The position numbers and the translations under genes were made by a program. This document shows, piece by piece, positions 22,041 through 34,947 of a stretch of DNA of 41,864 bases (its first letter is position 1; each line of letters opens with the position of its first letter). The notes below the pieces were generated by a model. It made no database searches and had not been told where the DNA came from. It saw nothing but the letters and a program-made list of their open reading frames with translations. Location: NCBI RefSeq assembly GCF_000423085.1, contig NZ_AUHH01000039.1:1-41864 (forward strand). The letters are read 5' to 3'. Source of the DNA: Granulicoccus phenolivorans DSM 17626 = NBRC 107789 = JCM 15570. Lineage in GTDB: Bacteria > Actinomycetota > Actinomycetes > Propionibacteriales > Propionibacteriaceae.

Positions 22041-23687
22041 TCAGCGGATAAAGCTCGGCGCCAGGGCAACCAGGTTCAATACCGGTCCGGGCAGAATACC
22101 CAGAATCACGGTGGCAAGGCATCCTACCGCGACCGTGGTGAGGGTCAGCCAACTCGGCATCACCACGCGAGTGTCGGAATCGGGTTCGGTGAAGAACATC
22201 ACCACGATCACCCGCAGGTAGAAGAACGCCGCGATCAGCGACATCAGCACCGCCACGACGACGAGCCAGGCGTACCCACCCTGCCAGGCGGCCACGAAGA
22301 CCGACCACTTGCCGATGAAGCCACCGGTCAGCGGGATCCCGGCGAAGCTCAGCAGGAAGATCGCGAACACCGAGGCCACGATCGGGCTCTTGCGGGCCAG
22401 GCCGCGCCAGCCGGCCAGGTCGGTCACCTCGCCGTTGTCGTCGCGGACCATGGTCACCACTGCGAAGGCGCCCAGCGTCCCGATACCGTACGCCAGCAGG
22501 TAGAACACGATCGCCGAGACCGAGCTCAACTGCCCCGCCCGGACCATGCCGTTCTCCGGCTGTGCGGCACCGGTCACCGCGGTCAGCACGAAGCCGGCGT
22601 GGGCGATCGCGGAGTAGGCCAGCATCCGCTTCACGTCGGTCTGGGTGACCGCGAGGATCGCACCGACCGCCATCGTGAGCACCGCGATCACGGCCAGCAG
22701 CGGCTGCCAGTTCCACGACTGCGCACCCAGAGCGACGTAGAACACCCGCAGCATCCCGGCGAAGCCGGCGACCTTGGTGCAGGCGGCCATGAAGCCGGTG
22801 ACCGCGGTCGGGGACCCCTGGTATACGTCGGGGGTCCAGGAGTGGAACGGCACCGCGCTCACCTTGAACAGCAGTCCGACCGCGATCAGCCCCATGCCGG
22901 CCAGCAGCAGCCCGTCGTGCAGGCCGCCCTGGTAGCCGTGGTTGGCGTCGATCGCGTCCGCGATCCCGCCCAGGGTCAGGCTGCCGGAGTAGCCGTACAG
23001 CAGCGCAATGCCGTACAGGAAGATCGCCGAGGACATCGCGCCCAGCAGGAAGTACTTCAGCGAAGCCTCCTGCGACTGCAGCCGTCGCCGCCGGGCCATG
23101 CCGGCCATCAGGTACAGCGGCAGGGACATGATCTCCAGGCCGACGAACAGCGTCAGCAGGTCGTTGCTGGTCGCGAAGACCACCATGCCGAGCAGGGCGA
23201 AGGTGAACAGCGGGAAGATCTCGGTGTGCTCGTTGCGGGCCGCGATCGCCTCCCGTTCGGCCGGGCTGCCCGGGGTGGCCGCAGCCTGCGCGGTGAACGC
23301 GGAGACCCCGTTGCCGAGTTTGCGTTCCCCGATCACCAGGACGGCGAACAGGCCGAGCACCAGCAGCAGGATGGTGAACATCAGGCCCGGACCGTCGACC
23401 GCGATCGAGCCGACGGCGACCTTGATGCCGGGGTTCAGCGAGCTGCCCTGCTGGGTGGCGGTGCCCTGGTTGTACGCCGACAGCGCCGGTGCCAGCCGCA
23501 CCAGGTTCGCGATCGCGGCGGCCAGGGCGGCCAGGATGGTGAGGATCCCCAGCGCGAGCTGCAGATTGAACCGGACCCGGCGGGGCGCGAAGGCCTCGAC
23601 CAGCACCTGGACGCAGGCCATCGCGAACAGGATGATCAGCGGCAGCAGCTCGACATAGCCGAGTGCGGGAGCCGGAAGACCGTTCAT
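22041..23687 (-). CDS. nuoN: NADH-quinone oxidoreductase subunit N
   Basis: A 548-residue antiporter-like membrane subunit of complex I with about 14 helices. The family core AVPFHSWTPDVYQGSPTAVT, then VTGFMAACTKVAGFAGMLRV, is present, including the Lys of the discontinuous helix. The N-terminal half is longer than in E. coli NuoN because of a loop of about 40 residues rich in Ala, Gly and Glu (around residue 135). It translocates protons across the membrane. It is the last nuo gene; its ATG overlaps the nuoM stop. Confidence 0.96.
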   Translation of the reverse strand: MNGLPAPALGYVELLPLIILFAMACVQVLVEAFAPRRVRFNLQLALGILTILAALAAAIANLVRLAPALSAYNQGTATQQGSSLNPGIKVAVGSIAVDGPGLMFTILLLVLGLFAVLVIGERKLGNGVSAFTAQAAATPGSPAEREAIAARNEHTEIFPLFTFALLGMVVFATSNDLLTLFVGLEIMSLPLYLMAGMARRRRLQSQEASLKYFLLGAMSSAIFLYGIALLYGYSGSLTLGGIADAIDANHGYQGGLHDGLLLAGMGLIAVGLLFKVSAVPFHSWTPDVYQGSPTAVTGFMAACTKVAGFAGMLRVFYVALGAQSWNWQPLLAVIAVLTMAVGAILAVTQTDVKRMLAYSAIAHAGFVLTAVTGAAQPENGMVRAGQLSSVSAIVFYLLAYGIGTLGAFAVVTMVRDDNGEVTDLAGWRGLARKSPIVASVFAIFLLSFAGIPLTGGFIGKWSVFVAAWQGGYAWLVVVAVLMSLIAAFFYLRVIVVMFFTEPDSDTRVVMPSWLTLTTVAVGCLATVILGILPGPVLNLVALAPSFIR

Positions 23688-25213
23688 CAGTTGTTCCCCT
23701 TCAGCGTCGGGGTCGGATCAGCCAATCCGACTTGGTGCATCGTGGTCGCGGCGGTGTCGGCGATCGGCGCCAGCAGCGGCTGCGGGAAGAACCCGAAGAA
23801 CAGCAGCAGCGCGATCAGCGGTCCGACCGCGATCCGTTCCCGCCAGGAGAGGTCCCGGCGAGTATCGGCGCCGAAGGTGTTGACCACCTGGTCGGTGACC
23901 GGCCCGGTGAATACCTTCTGATAGGTCCCCAGGATGTACATCGCCGACAGCACCACGCCGATGCTGGAGATCCCGGCCAGGATCGGATGGCGGGCGAAGG
24001 AGCCGGCGATCACCATGAACTCGGCGACGAAGCTGGAGAACCCGGGCAGCGCCAGGGAGGACAGGCCGCCGATCAGGAACACCGCGGCCAACATCGGGGC
24101 CACCTTCTGCACCCCGCCGTACGCCGCGATCTCCGCGGTCCCCCGGCGCCGGACCAGGAAGCCGGCGGCGAGGAAGAGGATCGCGGTGGAGAAGGCGTGC
24201 CCGAACATGTAGAACATGGCACCGCTCAGCGAGACGGTGGTGAAGGAGAAGATCCCGATCACGATGAAGCCGAAGTGGCTCACCGAGGTGAACGCGATCA
24301 TCCGCATCAGGTTCTTCTGCGCGATCGCGGCCATCGCCCCCCAGATCATCGAGATCAGGCCGAGCAGCACCATGATCTGGCCGGCCTGTCGGCTGGCGTC
24401 GGGGAACAGTTCCAGGCAGACCCGGATCATGCCGAAGGTGCCGAGTTTGTCCAGCACGCCGACCAGCAGCGCCGAGCTGCCCGGCGTACCCTCCTCGGCC
24501 GCGTCCGGCAGCCAGGTGTGGAAGGGCACCATCGGGTTCTTCAGCGCGAACGCGATCAGGAAGCAGACGAAGATCGCCATCCCGAAGCCGTTGTTGAAGT
24601 CGACCAGGCGCAGGTCGGAGTAGAGCAGGCTCAGGGTTCCCTGCCTGGCCGACATCGCCCCGGCACCGACCACCGCGGCCAGCATAATCAGACCGCCGCC
24701 CAGGCCGAACAGCAGGAATTTGATCGCGGCGTACCCGCGTCGCTTGCCGCCGAAGCCACCGATCAGGAAGTACATCGGGATCAGCGTCGCCTCGAAGAAG
24801 ACGTAGAACAGCAGCAGGTCGTTGGCCAGGAACGCGAACAGCGCCAGCGACTCGGTCACCAGGACCAGGGCGAAGTAGATCCGGGCGGACCACTTGTCGT
24901 CCAGGTCGACGGTGTTCCACTCGGCAATCAGCAGGAACGGGACCAGGATCACCGTGGCCAGCACCATCACCAGCGCCAGCCCGTCGACCGGGCCGAGCGC
25001 CCAGTGCGCGCCGAACGTCTTGATCCAGACCAGGGTCTCGGAGAAGTCGCGGCCACCGACGGTGGCCAGCAGGGCGGTCACCACACCGAGCACCAGCGTC
25101 GCCAGCGCGAAGACCAGCCCGACCTGGCGGGCCATCGGCTTCGGCACGATCAGCAGCACCGCCGCCCCGAACAGGGGCAGCACGGCGAGGACCGTCAGCA
25201 GGGGAAAACTCAC
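23687..25213 (-). CDS. nuoM: NADH-quinone oxidoreductase subunit M
   Basis: A 508-residue proton-pumping antiporter-like subunit. Clear marks are FFEATLIPMYFLIGGFGGKRR (with the conserved Glu), VPFHTWLPDAAEEGTPGSSA and LVGVLDKLGTFGMIRVCLEL. GTG 25213 is preceded by GGGAGGAG. It lies 13 bases after nuoL and overlaps nuoN by one base. Confidence 0.97.
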   Translation of the reverse strand: MSFPLLTVLAVLPLFGAAVLLIVPKPMARQVGLVFALATLVLGVVTALLATVGGRDFSETLVWIKTFGAHWALGPVDGLALVMVLATVILVPFLLIAEWNTVDLDDKWSARIYFALVLVTESLALFAFLANDLLLFYVFFEATLIPMYFLIGGFGGKRRGYAAIKFLLFGLGGGLIMLAAVVGAGAMSARQGTLSLLYSDLRLVDFNNGFGMAIFVCFLIAFALKNPMVPFHTWLPDAAEEGTPGSSALLVGVLDKLGTFGMIRVCLELFPDASRQAGQIMVLLGLISMIWGAMAAIAQKNLMRMIAFTSVSHFGFIVIGIFSFTTVSLSGAMFYMFGHAFSTAILFLAAGFLVRRRGTAEIAAYGGVQKVAPMLAAVFLIGGLSSLALPGFSSFVAEFMVIAGSFARHPILAGISSIGVVLSAMYILGTYQKVFTGPVTDQVVNTFGADTRRDLSWRERIAVGPLIALLLFFGFFPQPLLAPIADTAATTMHQVGLADPTPTLKGNN

Positions 25214-25226
25214 GTCGACTCCTCCC

Positions 25227-27173
<1,947 letters not shown>

Positions 27174-27177
27174 TCCC

Positions 27178-27492
27178 TCAGAACTTCAGCAGGCTCGCGT
27201 CATCGACCGAGGCCGAGCGACGGGTACGGAAGATGGACACGATGATCGCCAGCCCGACCACGACCTCGGCCGCGGCGACCACCATCACGAAGAACGCGAA
27301 GATCTGCCCGTCCAGGACGAAGCCGGAGTTCCCCGCGTGCATGTTGGAGAAGGTCACCAGGGCCAGATTGGACGCGTTCAGCATCAGCTCGATGGACATG
27401 AACGCGACCAGCGCATTGCGGCGGACCATCACGCCGAAGATCCCGATGGAGAACAGGATCGCCGACAGGATCAGGTAGTTCTCGGGACTCAC
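27178..27492 (-). CDS. nuoK: NADH-quinone oxidoreductase subunit K
   Basis: A 104-residue, three-helix membrane subunit homologous to MrpC/MnhC. The helix 2 acidic residue is in [16 protein letters not shown] (Glu), and the helix 3 acidic residue in [16 protein letters not shown] 27492 overlaps the nuoJ stop as GTGA. Confidence 0.96.
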   Translation of the reverse strand: MSPENYLILSAILFSIGIFGVMVRRNALVAFMSIELMLNASNLALVTFSNMHAGNSGFVLDGQIFAFFVMVVAAAEVVVGLAIIVSIFRTRRSASVDDASLLKF

Positions 27493-28433
27493 TGCTCGTC
27501 CTTCCGCTGGTCGGCCGGGCCGGGCTCGGTCGCGTCCGGTGTCCCGGTACCCCGGTCGAGTTCGCCGGCGGTGCCGGCGGGCCCCGATTCCAGGGCCGCG
27601 GCGCCGGGATGGTTGGTGATGATCGGGTCGCCGCCGTCGATGGCCGCGCGGACCCGATCCGCGGCGGCCGCGATCTGGTGGACGTCGGCCACACTGCCCC
27701 GGGCGGCCAGGGTCGGCGAGATCGAGGTCTCCGCGATCGAGCCGTCGGGCAGCAGCGCCGGCGCGTCGATCGCGTTGTGCCGGGCGTACACCCCCGGCGC
27801 GGGCAGGGCACCCGGGTGTTCGCCGGTCTCGGCGTACCTGCGCATCCGCTGTTCGGCCAGGCTGCGCTGGCTGATCTTCTCCACGAACCGCTCCCGGTGC
27901 GCCAGCACCATCGCGCCGACGGCGGCGACGATCAGCAGCGCGGAGGTGAGCTCGAACACGAAGACGTAGCGGACGAACACGAAGTACGCGATCTGCCCGA
28001 TCGTGTCCTGGGCCTGGAAGGTGCTGAGCTGGACCGGCAGTTCGGGGCTGCTCAGCGGCAGCTTGTTCCCGATCATCACCTGGCCGGCGGCCAGCACGAC
28101 CAGGATCACGAACCCGACCGCGGCCAGGGTCGCCGCGACCCGCTGGCCCCGGATCGTTTCGACCACCGAGTCGGTGGCATCCACACCGATCAGCATCATC
28201 ACGAACAGGAACAGCATCAGTACCGCGCCGGTGTAGACGATGATCTGCGCCACCCCGAGGAACGGGGCGTTCAGCGAGAAGTACTGCACCGCGAGGCAGA
28301 TCATCACTGCCGCCAGACACAGTGCGGAATGGACCGGCTTGCGCAACAGCACCATGCCGATGGCACCGAGAATCATGACCGGGGCGAGGACCCAGAAGGC
28401 CACCTCACCCGCGGTCACCATGGGGAGCATCAT
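27489..28433 (-). CDS. nuoJ: NADH-quinone oxidoreductase subunit J
   Basis: A 314-residue membrane subunit. The first 170 or so residues hold the five conserved helices, with [20 protein letters not shown] and [16 protein letters not shown] containing the pi-bulge helix. The remaining 140 residues are a polar, Ala/Pro-rich cytoplasmic tail common in actinobacterial NuoJ and absent in E. coli. Two adjacent ATG codons (28433 and 28430) are possible starts; the first overlaps the nuoI stop. Confidence 0.95.
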   Translation of the reverse strand: MMLPMVTAGEVAFWVLAPVMILGAIGMVLLRKPVHSALCLAAVMICLAVQYFSLNAPFLGVAQIIVYTGAVLMLFLFVMMLIGVDATDSVVETIRGQRVAATLAAVGFVILVVLAAGQVMIGNKLPLSSPELPVQLSTFQAQDTIGQIAYFVFVRYVFVFELTSALLIVAAVGAMVLAHRERFVEKISQRSLAEQRMRRYAETGEHPGALPAPGVYARHNAIDAPALLPDGSIAETSISPTLAARGSVADVHQIAAAADRVRAAIDGGDPIITNHPGAAALESGPAGTAGELDRGTGTPDATEPGPADQRKDEQ

Positions 28434-29068
28434 CAGTGCTTGCCCTTCCTGCTGGAGTCACTGCCGCGTTCTGACTTCTCGTCCTCCGGACGCCAGGAGG
28501 CCTTCCACGACTTGCCCTTGAGATCGGGCACCGGGACCGGGATGTTCTCCACCGTGGCCGGGTCCGGCGACGGCGGCAGAGCCAGGAAGTAGTCCTTCTC
28601 GTCATCGCCGAGGCGACGCGGGTGGGGCGGCTCCTCCATCCCGGGCAGCAACGGGGCGAGCAGATCCTGCTTCTCGTAGATCATGTCGGCCCGGGTGTAG
28701 TCCGACAGCCGGAACTCGTGGGTCATCGTCAGGGCCCGGGTCGGGCAGGCCTCCACGCACAACCCGCACAGGATGCAGCGCAGATAGTTGATCTGATAGA
28801 CCCGGCCGTACCGCTCGCCGGGCGAGACGTTGTTGCCCTCGACGTTGTCGGCACCCTCGACGTAGATCGCGTCCGCGGGGCAGGCCCAGGCGCACAGCTC
28901 GCACCCGACGCACTTCTCCAGCCCGTCGGGCCAGCGGTTCAGCTGGTGCCGGCCGTGGAAGCGGGGCTTGACCGTACGCGGCCCGGCCGGGTACGCCTCG
29001 GTGAACTTCTTGCGGAAGATCGTCCGGAAGGTGACGCCGAAACCGGCCCAGTCATCCAGAAATCCCAT
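28433..29068 (-). CDS. nuoI: NADH-quinone oxidoreductase subunit I
   Basis: A 211-residue peripheral-arm subunit carrying two [4Fe-4S] clusters (N6a and N6b). The cluster ligands are [16 protein letters not shown] and [16 protein letters not shown]. The C-terminal 60 residues are charged and unconserved. The gene overlaps nuoH and nuoJ by a few bases. Confidence 0.97.
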   Translation of the reverse strand: MGFLDDWAGFGVTFRTIFRKKFTEAYPAGPRTVKPRFHGRHQLNRWPDGLEKCVGCELCAWACPADAIYVEGADNVEGNNVSPGERYGRVYQINYLRCILCGLCVEACPTRALTMTHEFRLSDYTRADMIYEKQDLLAPLLPGMEEPPHPRRLGDDEKDYFLALPPSPDPATVENIPVPVPDLKGKSWKASWRPEDEKSERGSDSSRKGKH

Positions 29069-30435
29069 CAGGAATCAGCCCTCTCCTCAGTGCCCCGGGT
29101 CTCGGTCTCACCCGGGACGACCCCGGCCAGTTCCGGCACCTGTTGGCCGGGCATCGGTGGTACGGGGTAGCCGCCGGCGTACGGGTCGAACGGGGTTGCC
29201 GACAGCGCGGCACTGTCGGCTTCCTCCTCGGCATCGGGTTCCTTGCGGAAGCCGTCGATCACCAGGACCAGCAGCAGCACCACCGCGGCAGCCCCGAGCA
29301 GGATCAGCACGTTGTTGCCCTGCATCAGCCGGACCAGGGCGACCAGCATGATCCACACCAGCGAGACCGGGATCAGCACCTTCCAGCCCAGCGCCATGAA
29401 CTGGTCGTAGCGGAAGCGGGGCAGCGAACCGCGCAGCCAGACGAACAGGCAGATGCACAGCACGAGTTTGAGGGTGAGCCAGATCGGCTGCAGCCAGGCG
29501 TTCTGGATCACGTAGTCGTTCAGCCAGCCGATGTTCAGCGAGGCGATCGCCCGCTCGAACGGGAAGTGGTAGCCACCCAGGAACAGGGTCACGACCACCG
29601 CGGAGACGTTGACCATGTTCAGGTACTCCGCGAGGAAGAACATCGCGAAGCGGAAGCCGGAGTACTCGGTGTGGAAGCCACCGACCAGTTCGGACTCACA
29701 CTCGGGCAGGTCGAACGGGGCGCGGTTGGTCTCCCCGACCATCGCGATCAGGTAGATCACGAAGGAGGGCAGCAGCAGGAACCAGAACCAGCCCTCCACC
29801 GGGATGGTGAAGCCGGCGATCTGGATCGGCTGCTGCTGGGCGTTGACGATGTCGGAGGTCGCCATCGAGCCGGCGTACATGAAGACCGCCACGAAGGACA
29901 GGCCCATCGCCAGTTCGTAGGAGATCATCTGGGCGCTGGAGCGCAGGCCGCCCAGCAGCGAGTACGACGAGCCCGAGGACCAGCCGGCCAGCACCACGCC
30001 GTAGATGCCGACCGAGGCCAGCGCCAGGATGACCAGCACACTGACCGGGGTATCGGTCAGTTGGAGGACGGTCTCCTCCCCGAAGATGGTGACCTTTCCA
30101 CCGAACGGGATGACCGCCATGATCGAGAAGGCCGGGATGCCGATCAGGTACGGGGCCAGGTTGAACACCCACTTGTCGGAGTTCTTCGGACGGAAGTCCT
30201 CCTTCAGCATCAGCTTCATCCCGTCGCCCAGGGACTGACCCCAGCCGTTGGGACCGTTGAAGCTCGGGCCGATCCGGTCCTGCATCTTGGCCACCAGCTT
30301 GCGCTCGAAGACCACGTTGAACAGGGCCCACAGCAGCAGGTAGACCAGCAGTACGACGGCCTTGAGCAGGTACATCCACCACGGATCGTCACGCAACAGC
30401 GCACTGACTTCGGCACTGGTCAGCATCGGGATCAT
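29068..30435 (-). CDS. nuoH: NADH-quinone oxidoreductase subunit H
   Basis: A 455-residue membrane subunit that joins the hydrophilic arm and forms the quinone cavity. Motifs: [20 protein letters not shown] near residue 45, [20 protein letters not shown] and [19 protein letters not shown]. The last 65 residues form a Glu/Pro-rich cytoplasmic tail that E. coli NuoH lacks. Confidence 0.97.
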   Translation of the reverse strand: MIPMLTSAEVSALLRDDPWWMYLLKAVVLLVYLLLWALFNVVFERKLVAKMQDRIGPSFNGPNGWGQSLGDGMKLMLKEDFRPKNSDKWVFNLAPYLIGIPAFSIMAVIPFGGKVTIFGEETVLQLTDTPVSVLVILALASVGIYGVVLAGWSSGSSYSLLGGLRSSAQMISYELAMGLSFVAVFMYAGSMATSDIVNAQQQPIQIAGFTIPVEGWFWFLLLPSFVIYLIAMVGETNRAPFDLPECESELVGGFHTEYSGFRFAMFFLAEYLNMVNVSAVVVTLFLGGYHFPFERAIASLNIGWLNDYVIQNAWLQPIWLTLKLVLCICLFVWLRGSLPRFRYDQFMALGWKVLIPVSLVWIMLVALVRLMQGNNVLILLGAAAVVLLLVLVIDGFRKEPDAEEEADSAALSATPFDPYAGGYPVPPMPGQQVPELAGVVPGETETRGTEERADS

Positions 30436-32888
30436 CGCGGGTCTCCCTCGTTCCCACCCGCCGGGAAGGCGGGATCGGTCTCATCGGTCCAGATCCGGAC
30501 CAGTTCGCCGTTGATCGCGCCCAGGCGACCCAGCGACGCGTGCTCGGTGCCACGGCTCAGCGGGTGCCGGGGCACCCACACCACCCCGTCGACCATGTCA
30601 CTGGCGATCTCCAGGGAGAGGGTGATCTGTCCCTCGCCCCAGGCGACCTTGATCGGCGAACCGTCGCGCAGCCCGTTGGCCATGTCCAGGTTCATCCGGA
30701 TCACCGTCGGGCGCGCCGTCGCCAGCAACTCCCCGGCGTGGTCGGTGCCGCGGGAATCGTCGATCAGTTCCCGCCAGCTGGCCAGGATCGCCTCGCCGGG
30801 GCCGGGCCGCACCTGCTGCAGCGGGGCCGCGTTCGGGGCGTCGGGGCGGGCGCCGGCCCAGACCCCGAGCTCGGCGAGCTCGGTCCGCGCCTCGGCCGCG
30901 GACCGGATGCCCAGGTCGGTGCCCAGCGCATCGGCCAGCGCGGCGAGAACCCGCAGATCGCTCATCACCTGGGTGGTCGGCACCGCGGGGTGGACCGGGC
31001 GTTCCCGGCCCTCCCAGTCCAGGAAGGTCCCCTCGCGCTCCTCGAAGAGGGAGACCGGGAAGACCACGTCGGCGCGGGCGGTGACCTCGCTGATCCGGGT
31101 TTCCAGGCTGATCAGGAAGTCGACGTTCTCCAGGGCGGCCAGCGCGGTCGCCGGTGCGCGGAGATCGGCCGGTTCCACCCCGGCGACGACCAGGGCCTTG
31201 AGTTCCCCGGCGGCGACCGCGGCGAGGATCTGATCCCCGTCCCGGCCGGGGGTGCTCGGCAGCGCGTCGGTGCCCCAGGCGGCGCGGACGTCGACGCGGG
31301 CGGCCGCATCGGTCACCGGGCGCCCGCCGGGCAGCAGGTTCGGCAGGCAGCCGGCCTCGATCGCGCCCCGATCGCCGGCCCGCCGCGGGACCCAGGCGAG
31401 CTTGGCGCCGGTGCGGTGGACCAGATCGAGCACCGCGGTGAGAGCACCCGGTGAGGTCGCTGCGCGCTCCCCGACCAGAACCACCGAGTTCGCGTCCAGC
31501 GGGACCTCGGTCGGGTCCAGGTGGTCCAGCACGTCCGCCTCGGTGCCCGGCACGGTCGGCAGGACGGTGCCGCCCATCTTCCGGGTGCCGGCGCTGGCGT
31601 ACGGGGCGAGGGTGAAGACCCGGGTGCGGTTCTTGCGGTACGCCTTGCGCAGCCGCAGGAACACCATCGGGGATTCGTCCTCGGGTTCCAGGTCGACCAG
31701 CAGCACGGTGGCGGCGTGTTCCAGGTCGGCGTAGCTGGTGCCGAGCCCGGTGCCGGCCACCGCCTGCGCCAGGAACGCGCTCTCCTCGGGGGTGTGCGGG
31801 CGGGAGCGGAAATCGATGTTGTTGGTGCCGAGCGCGACCCGGGCGAACTTGGCGTACGCGTAGGCGTCCTCGACGGTCAGCCGGCCCCCGGTCAGCACCC
31901 CGTAGGGGTGGTCGCCCGCGGCCCCGGCCTGCTGCAGCCCGCGGACCGCGGCGTTGATCGCCTCGGGCCAGGACGCCGGCCGCAGCACATCGCCCTCGCG
32001 GATCAGCGGGCGGGTGATCCGGTCCTCACCGCGGCCGTACTCGAAGCCGAAGCGGCCCTTGTCGCAGTTCCACTCCTCGTTGACCTCGGGCGCGTCGCCG
32101 GCATAGCGGCGCAGCACCTCCGAGCGACGCTGGTCGACCCGCAGTTCACACCCGGAGGCGCAGTGCTCACAGGTGGTGACCTGGGACTTCAGGTCGAACG
32201 GCCGGGACCGGAAGCGGTACTTCGCCGAGGTCAGCGCCCCGACCGGGCAGATCTGGATGGTGTTGCCGGAGAAGTAGGAGTTGTACGGCTGGTCCTCGTA
32301 GAACCCGACCTGCTGCAGCGCGCCGCGCTCCACCAGGGCGATGAACGGGTCTCCGGAGATCTGTTCGGAGAAGCGGGTGCACCGGGCGCACAGCACGCAG
32401 CGTTCGCGGTCCAGCAGGATCTGTTTGGACACGTTGATCGGCTTGGGGAAGGTGCGCTTCACCCCGTCGTAGCGCGATTCGGCGGCCCCGTTGGACAGGG
32501 ACTGGTTCTGCAGCGGGCACTCCCCGCCCTTGTCGCAGATCGGGCAGTCCAGCGGATGGTTCATCAGCAGGAATTCCAGCATCCCGGCCTGGGCCTTCTC
32601 GGCCTTGGCGGAGACGTGCCCGGTCTCGATCTGCATGCCGGGCATGCAGGTGATCGTGCAGGAGGCCTGCGGTTTCGGCATCGGCCGGCCGCGTCCGTCA
32701 TCGGTCACATCGACCATGCACTGGCGGCAGGCGCCGACCGGGTCCAGCAGCGGGTGGTCGCAGAACTTCGGGATCTGGATCCCGAGCTGTTCGGCGGCCC
32801 GGATCACCAGGGTGCCCTTGGGCACCGAGATCTCGATCCCGTCGATGGTGCAGGTGACCTCGTCGGTCTTGTTGGCAACCTCGGTCAT
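30432..32888 (-). CDS. nuoG: NADH-quinone oxidoreductase subunit G
   Basis: An 818-residue Fe-S subunit of the peripheral arm. The N-terminal [2Fe-2S] ligands are in FCDHPLLDPVGACRQCMVDV; then HPLDCPICDKGGECPLQN, the [4Fe-4S] site RCVLCARCTRF, and CEHCASGCELRVD, which carries the extra N7-type cysteines. The remainder is the molybdopterin-oxidoreductase-like domain without cofactor function. I place the start at ATG 32888, which overlaps the nuoF stop; the longer open frame upstream is antisense or out of context. Confidence 0.96.
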   Translation of the reverse strand: MTEVANKTDEVTCTIDGIEISVPKGTLVIRAAEQLGIQIPKFCDHPLLDPVGACRQCMVDVTDDGRGRPMPKPQASCTITCMPGMQIETGHVSAKAEKAQAGMLEFLLMNHPLDCPICDKGGECPLQNQSLSNGAAESRYDGVKRTFPKPINVSKQILLDRERCVLCARCTRFSEQISGDPFIALVERGALQQVGFYEDQPYNSYFSGNTIQICPVGALTSAKYRFRSRPFDLKSQVTTCEHCASGCELRVDQRRSEVLRRYAGDAPEVNEEWNCDKGRFGFEYGRGEDRITRPLIREGDVLRPASWPEAINAAVRGLQQAGAAGDHPYGVLTGGRLTVEDAYAYAKFARVALGTNNIDFRSRPHTPEESAFLAQAVAGTGLGTSYADLEHAATVLLVDLEPEDESPMVFLRLRKAYRKNRTRVFTLAPYASAGTRKMGGTVLPTVPGTEADVLDHLDPTEVPLDANSVVLVGERAATSPGALTAVLDLVHRTGAKLAWVPRRAGDRGAIEAGCLPNLLPGGRPVTDAAARVDVRAAWGTDALPSTPGRDGDQILAAVAAGELKALVVAGVEPADLRAPATALAALENVDFLISLETRISEVTARADVVFPVSLFEEREGTFLDWEGRERPVHPAVPTTQVMSDLRVLAALADALGTDLGIRSAAEARTELAELGVWAGARPDAPNAAPLQQVRPGPGEAILASWRELIDDSRGTDHAGELLATARPTVIRMNLDMANGLRDGSPIKVAWGEGQITLSLEIASDMVDGVVWVPRHPLSRGTEHASLGRLGAINGELVRIWTDETDPAFPAGGNEGDPR

Positions 32889-34210
32889 CAGTGCGCCCCC
32901 ACCTTCATCGGTGCCGCCTCGAACAGGCAGTTCTTCTCGTACGGGAACAGCTCCCAGGCCGGGGTGTGGTAGCCCTGCTCGAACTCGTCCCGGAAGTGCT
33001 TGATCGCCGAGGTGACACAGGCCACAGCACCGTCGGCCAGCGCGCAGAAGGAGCGGCCGCCGATGTTGTCGCACAGGTCGAGCAGCTTCTCGATGTCGCC
33101 CTCGACCCCCTGGCCGGCCTCCAGCCGGGCCAGCAGCTGCACCAGCCACCAGGTGCCTTCCCGGCAAGGGGTGCACTTGCCGCACGACTCGTGCTTGTAG
33201 AACTCCACGAAGCGCAGGGTGCTGCGGACCACCGAGGTGGTCTCGTCGAAGCACTGCAGCGCCTTGGTGCCCAGGATCGACCCCTGGGCCATCGGGCCCT
33301 CATAGTCCAGCGGCATGTCGAGGTGTTCGGCGGTCAGCAGCGGGGTCGAGGAGCCACCCGGAGTGAAGAACTTCAGCTGGTGCCCGGCGCGCATGCCCCC
33401 GGAGACCTCGAGCAGCTGCCGCAGGGTGATCCCCATCGGCGCCTCGAACTGGCCCGGGTTGGCGACGTGGCCGGACAGCGAGTAGATCGTCATGCCCTTG
33501 GACTTCTCGGTGCCCATCGAGGCGAACCAGGCCTCGCCGTTGTCGATGATGCTGGGCACCGAGGCGATCGATTCGACGTTGTTGACCACCGTCGGGCTGG
33601 CGTACACCCCGGCCACCGCGGGGAACGGGGGCCGCAGTCGCGGTTGCCCGCGCCGTCCCTCGAGCGAGTCGAGCAGCGCGGTCTCCTCACCGCAGATGTA
33701 CGCCCCGGCGCCGGCGTGCACGATGATGTCGAGGTCGAAGCCCGAGCCCAGGATGTTGCGGCCGAGGTAGCCCTTGGCGTACGCCTCACTGACGGCCTGC
33801 TGCAACCGGCGGGTGATGTGCAGCACTTCCCCGCGGACGTAGATGAAGGAGGTGTGCGCGTTCACCGCGAAGGAGGAGATGATCAGCCCCTCCACCAGGG
33901 TGTGCGGGCTGGCCATCAGCAGCGGCATGTCCTTGCAGGTGCCCGGTTCGGACTCATCGGCATTGACCACGATGTAGCGCGGGTTCGGGTTGTCCTTGGG
34001 CAGGAAGGACCATTTCACCCCGGTCGGGAAGCCGGCCCCGCCGCGGCCACGCAGACCGGCGTCCTTGACGGCCCCGACGATGTCGTCGGGCGCCATCTCC
34101 AGTGCCTTGCGCAGCGCGCGGTAGCCGCCGTTCTTCTCATAGACCGCCAGGGTCCAGGCCCGGTCGATGTCCCAGTTCGCACTCAGGACGGGGGTCAGCA
34201 GATCGGTCAC
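32888..34210 (-). CDS. nuoF: NADH-quinone oxidoreductase subunit F (NADH- and FMN-binding)
   Basis: A 440-residue subunit that takes electrons from NADH through FMN. The FMN/NADH glycine-rich segment is GLRGRGGAGFPTGVKWSF near residue 51. NADESEPGTCKD and YICGEETALLDSLEGRRGQP are conserved, and the [4Fe-4S] N3 ligands lie in SCGKCTPCREGT with the last Cys further on. GTG 34210 overlaps the nuoE stop. Confidence 0.97.
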   Translation of the reverse strand: MTDLLTPVLSANWDIDRAWTLAVYEKNGGYRALRKALEMAPDDIVGAVKDAGLRGRGGAGFPTGVKWSFLPKDNPNPRYIVVNADESEPGTCKDMPLLMASPHTLVEGLIISSFAVNAHTSFIYVRGEVLHITRRLQQAVSEAYAKGYLGRNILGSGFDLDIIVHAGAGAYICGEETALLDSLEGRRGQPRLRPPFPAVAGVYASPTVVNNVESIASVPSIIDNGEAWFASMGTEKSKGMTIYSLSGHVANPGQFEAPMGITLRQLLEVSGGMRAGHQLKFFTPGGSSTPLLTAEHLDMPLDYEGPMAQGSILGTKALQCFDETTSVVRSTLRFVEFYKHESCGKCTPCREGTWWLVQLLARLEAGQGVEGDIEKLLDLCDNIGGRSFCALADGAVACVTSAIKHFRDEFEQGYHTPAWELFPYEKNCLFEAAPMKVGAH

Positions 34211-34947
34211 TGCGCAGCCTCCTCGGTCTGGTTGTCGGCGGCGACGTTCGGAACGGGTGCCGACCAGCCGTGTTCGCGGGCGATCCGCAGCCCGAGCAGG
34301 GAAGCGTCCCCGGCGGTCGGCCCCTCATCGGCGCGCCCGTCGGGGAAGCCGGCCAGCACCCGTTCGGCCGCGCGCCAGGACGTGATCTCGGCACCGCGCG
34401 GGGAGGCCACCGGGTTGTCGGCGACCAGCGCGTCGACCAGCTCAATGGCGCTGTGCGGGGTCATGTAGTCGAAGAATTCCCAGTTGACCATCATCACCGG
34501 GGCGTAGTCGCAGGCGGCGTTGCACTCGATGTGCTCCAGGGTGATCTGGCCGTCGGCGGTGGTCTCGTCGTTGCCGATCCCCAGGTGTTCCTGCAGCGCC
34601 GCGAGCACGTGGTCGCCGCCCATGATGGCGCACAGGGCGGTGGTGCAGACCCCGACCAGGTGTTTGCCGACCGGCTTGCGCTTGTACATCGTGTAGAAGG
34701 TGGCCACCCCGGACACCTCGGCGGTGCTCAGCTCGAGGATGTCGGCACAGACCTCGATCCCGGCCGGGGAGATCCGGCCGTCGACCGACTGGACCAGGTG
34801 CAGCGCCGGCAACAGGGCCGAGCGCGCCTGCGGGTAGCGGGCGGCGATCTCGCGGATCTCCTCCACGGTCTCGGCGGTGATGTTGGTCGAGGTGTCGGTC
34901 ATGTCGACCCCACCGGAGACCTCGAAATGGGACTGGAAAGCACTCAT
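34207..34947 (-). CDS. nuoE: NADH-quinone oxidoreductase subunit E
   Basis: A 246-residue thioredoxin-like [2Fe-2S] subunit (cluster N1a). The four cysteine ligands are in [13 protein letters not shown] and [16 protein letters not shown]. The C-terminal 70 residues extend past the usual domain, as in other actinobacteria. ATG 34947 overlaps the nuoD stop by 4 bases. Confidence 0.96.
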   Translation of the reverse strand: MSAFQSHFEVSGGVDMTDTSTNITAETVEEIREIAARYPQARSALLPALHLVQSVDGRISPAGIEVCADILELSTAEVSGVATFYTMYKRKPVGKHLVGVCTTALCAIMGGDHVLAALQEHLGIGNDETTADGQITLEHIECNAACDYAPVMMVNWEFFDYMTPHSAIELVDALVADNPVASPRGAEITSWRAAERVLAGFPDGRADEGPTAGDASLLGLRIAREHGWSAPVPNVAADNQTEEAAQ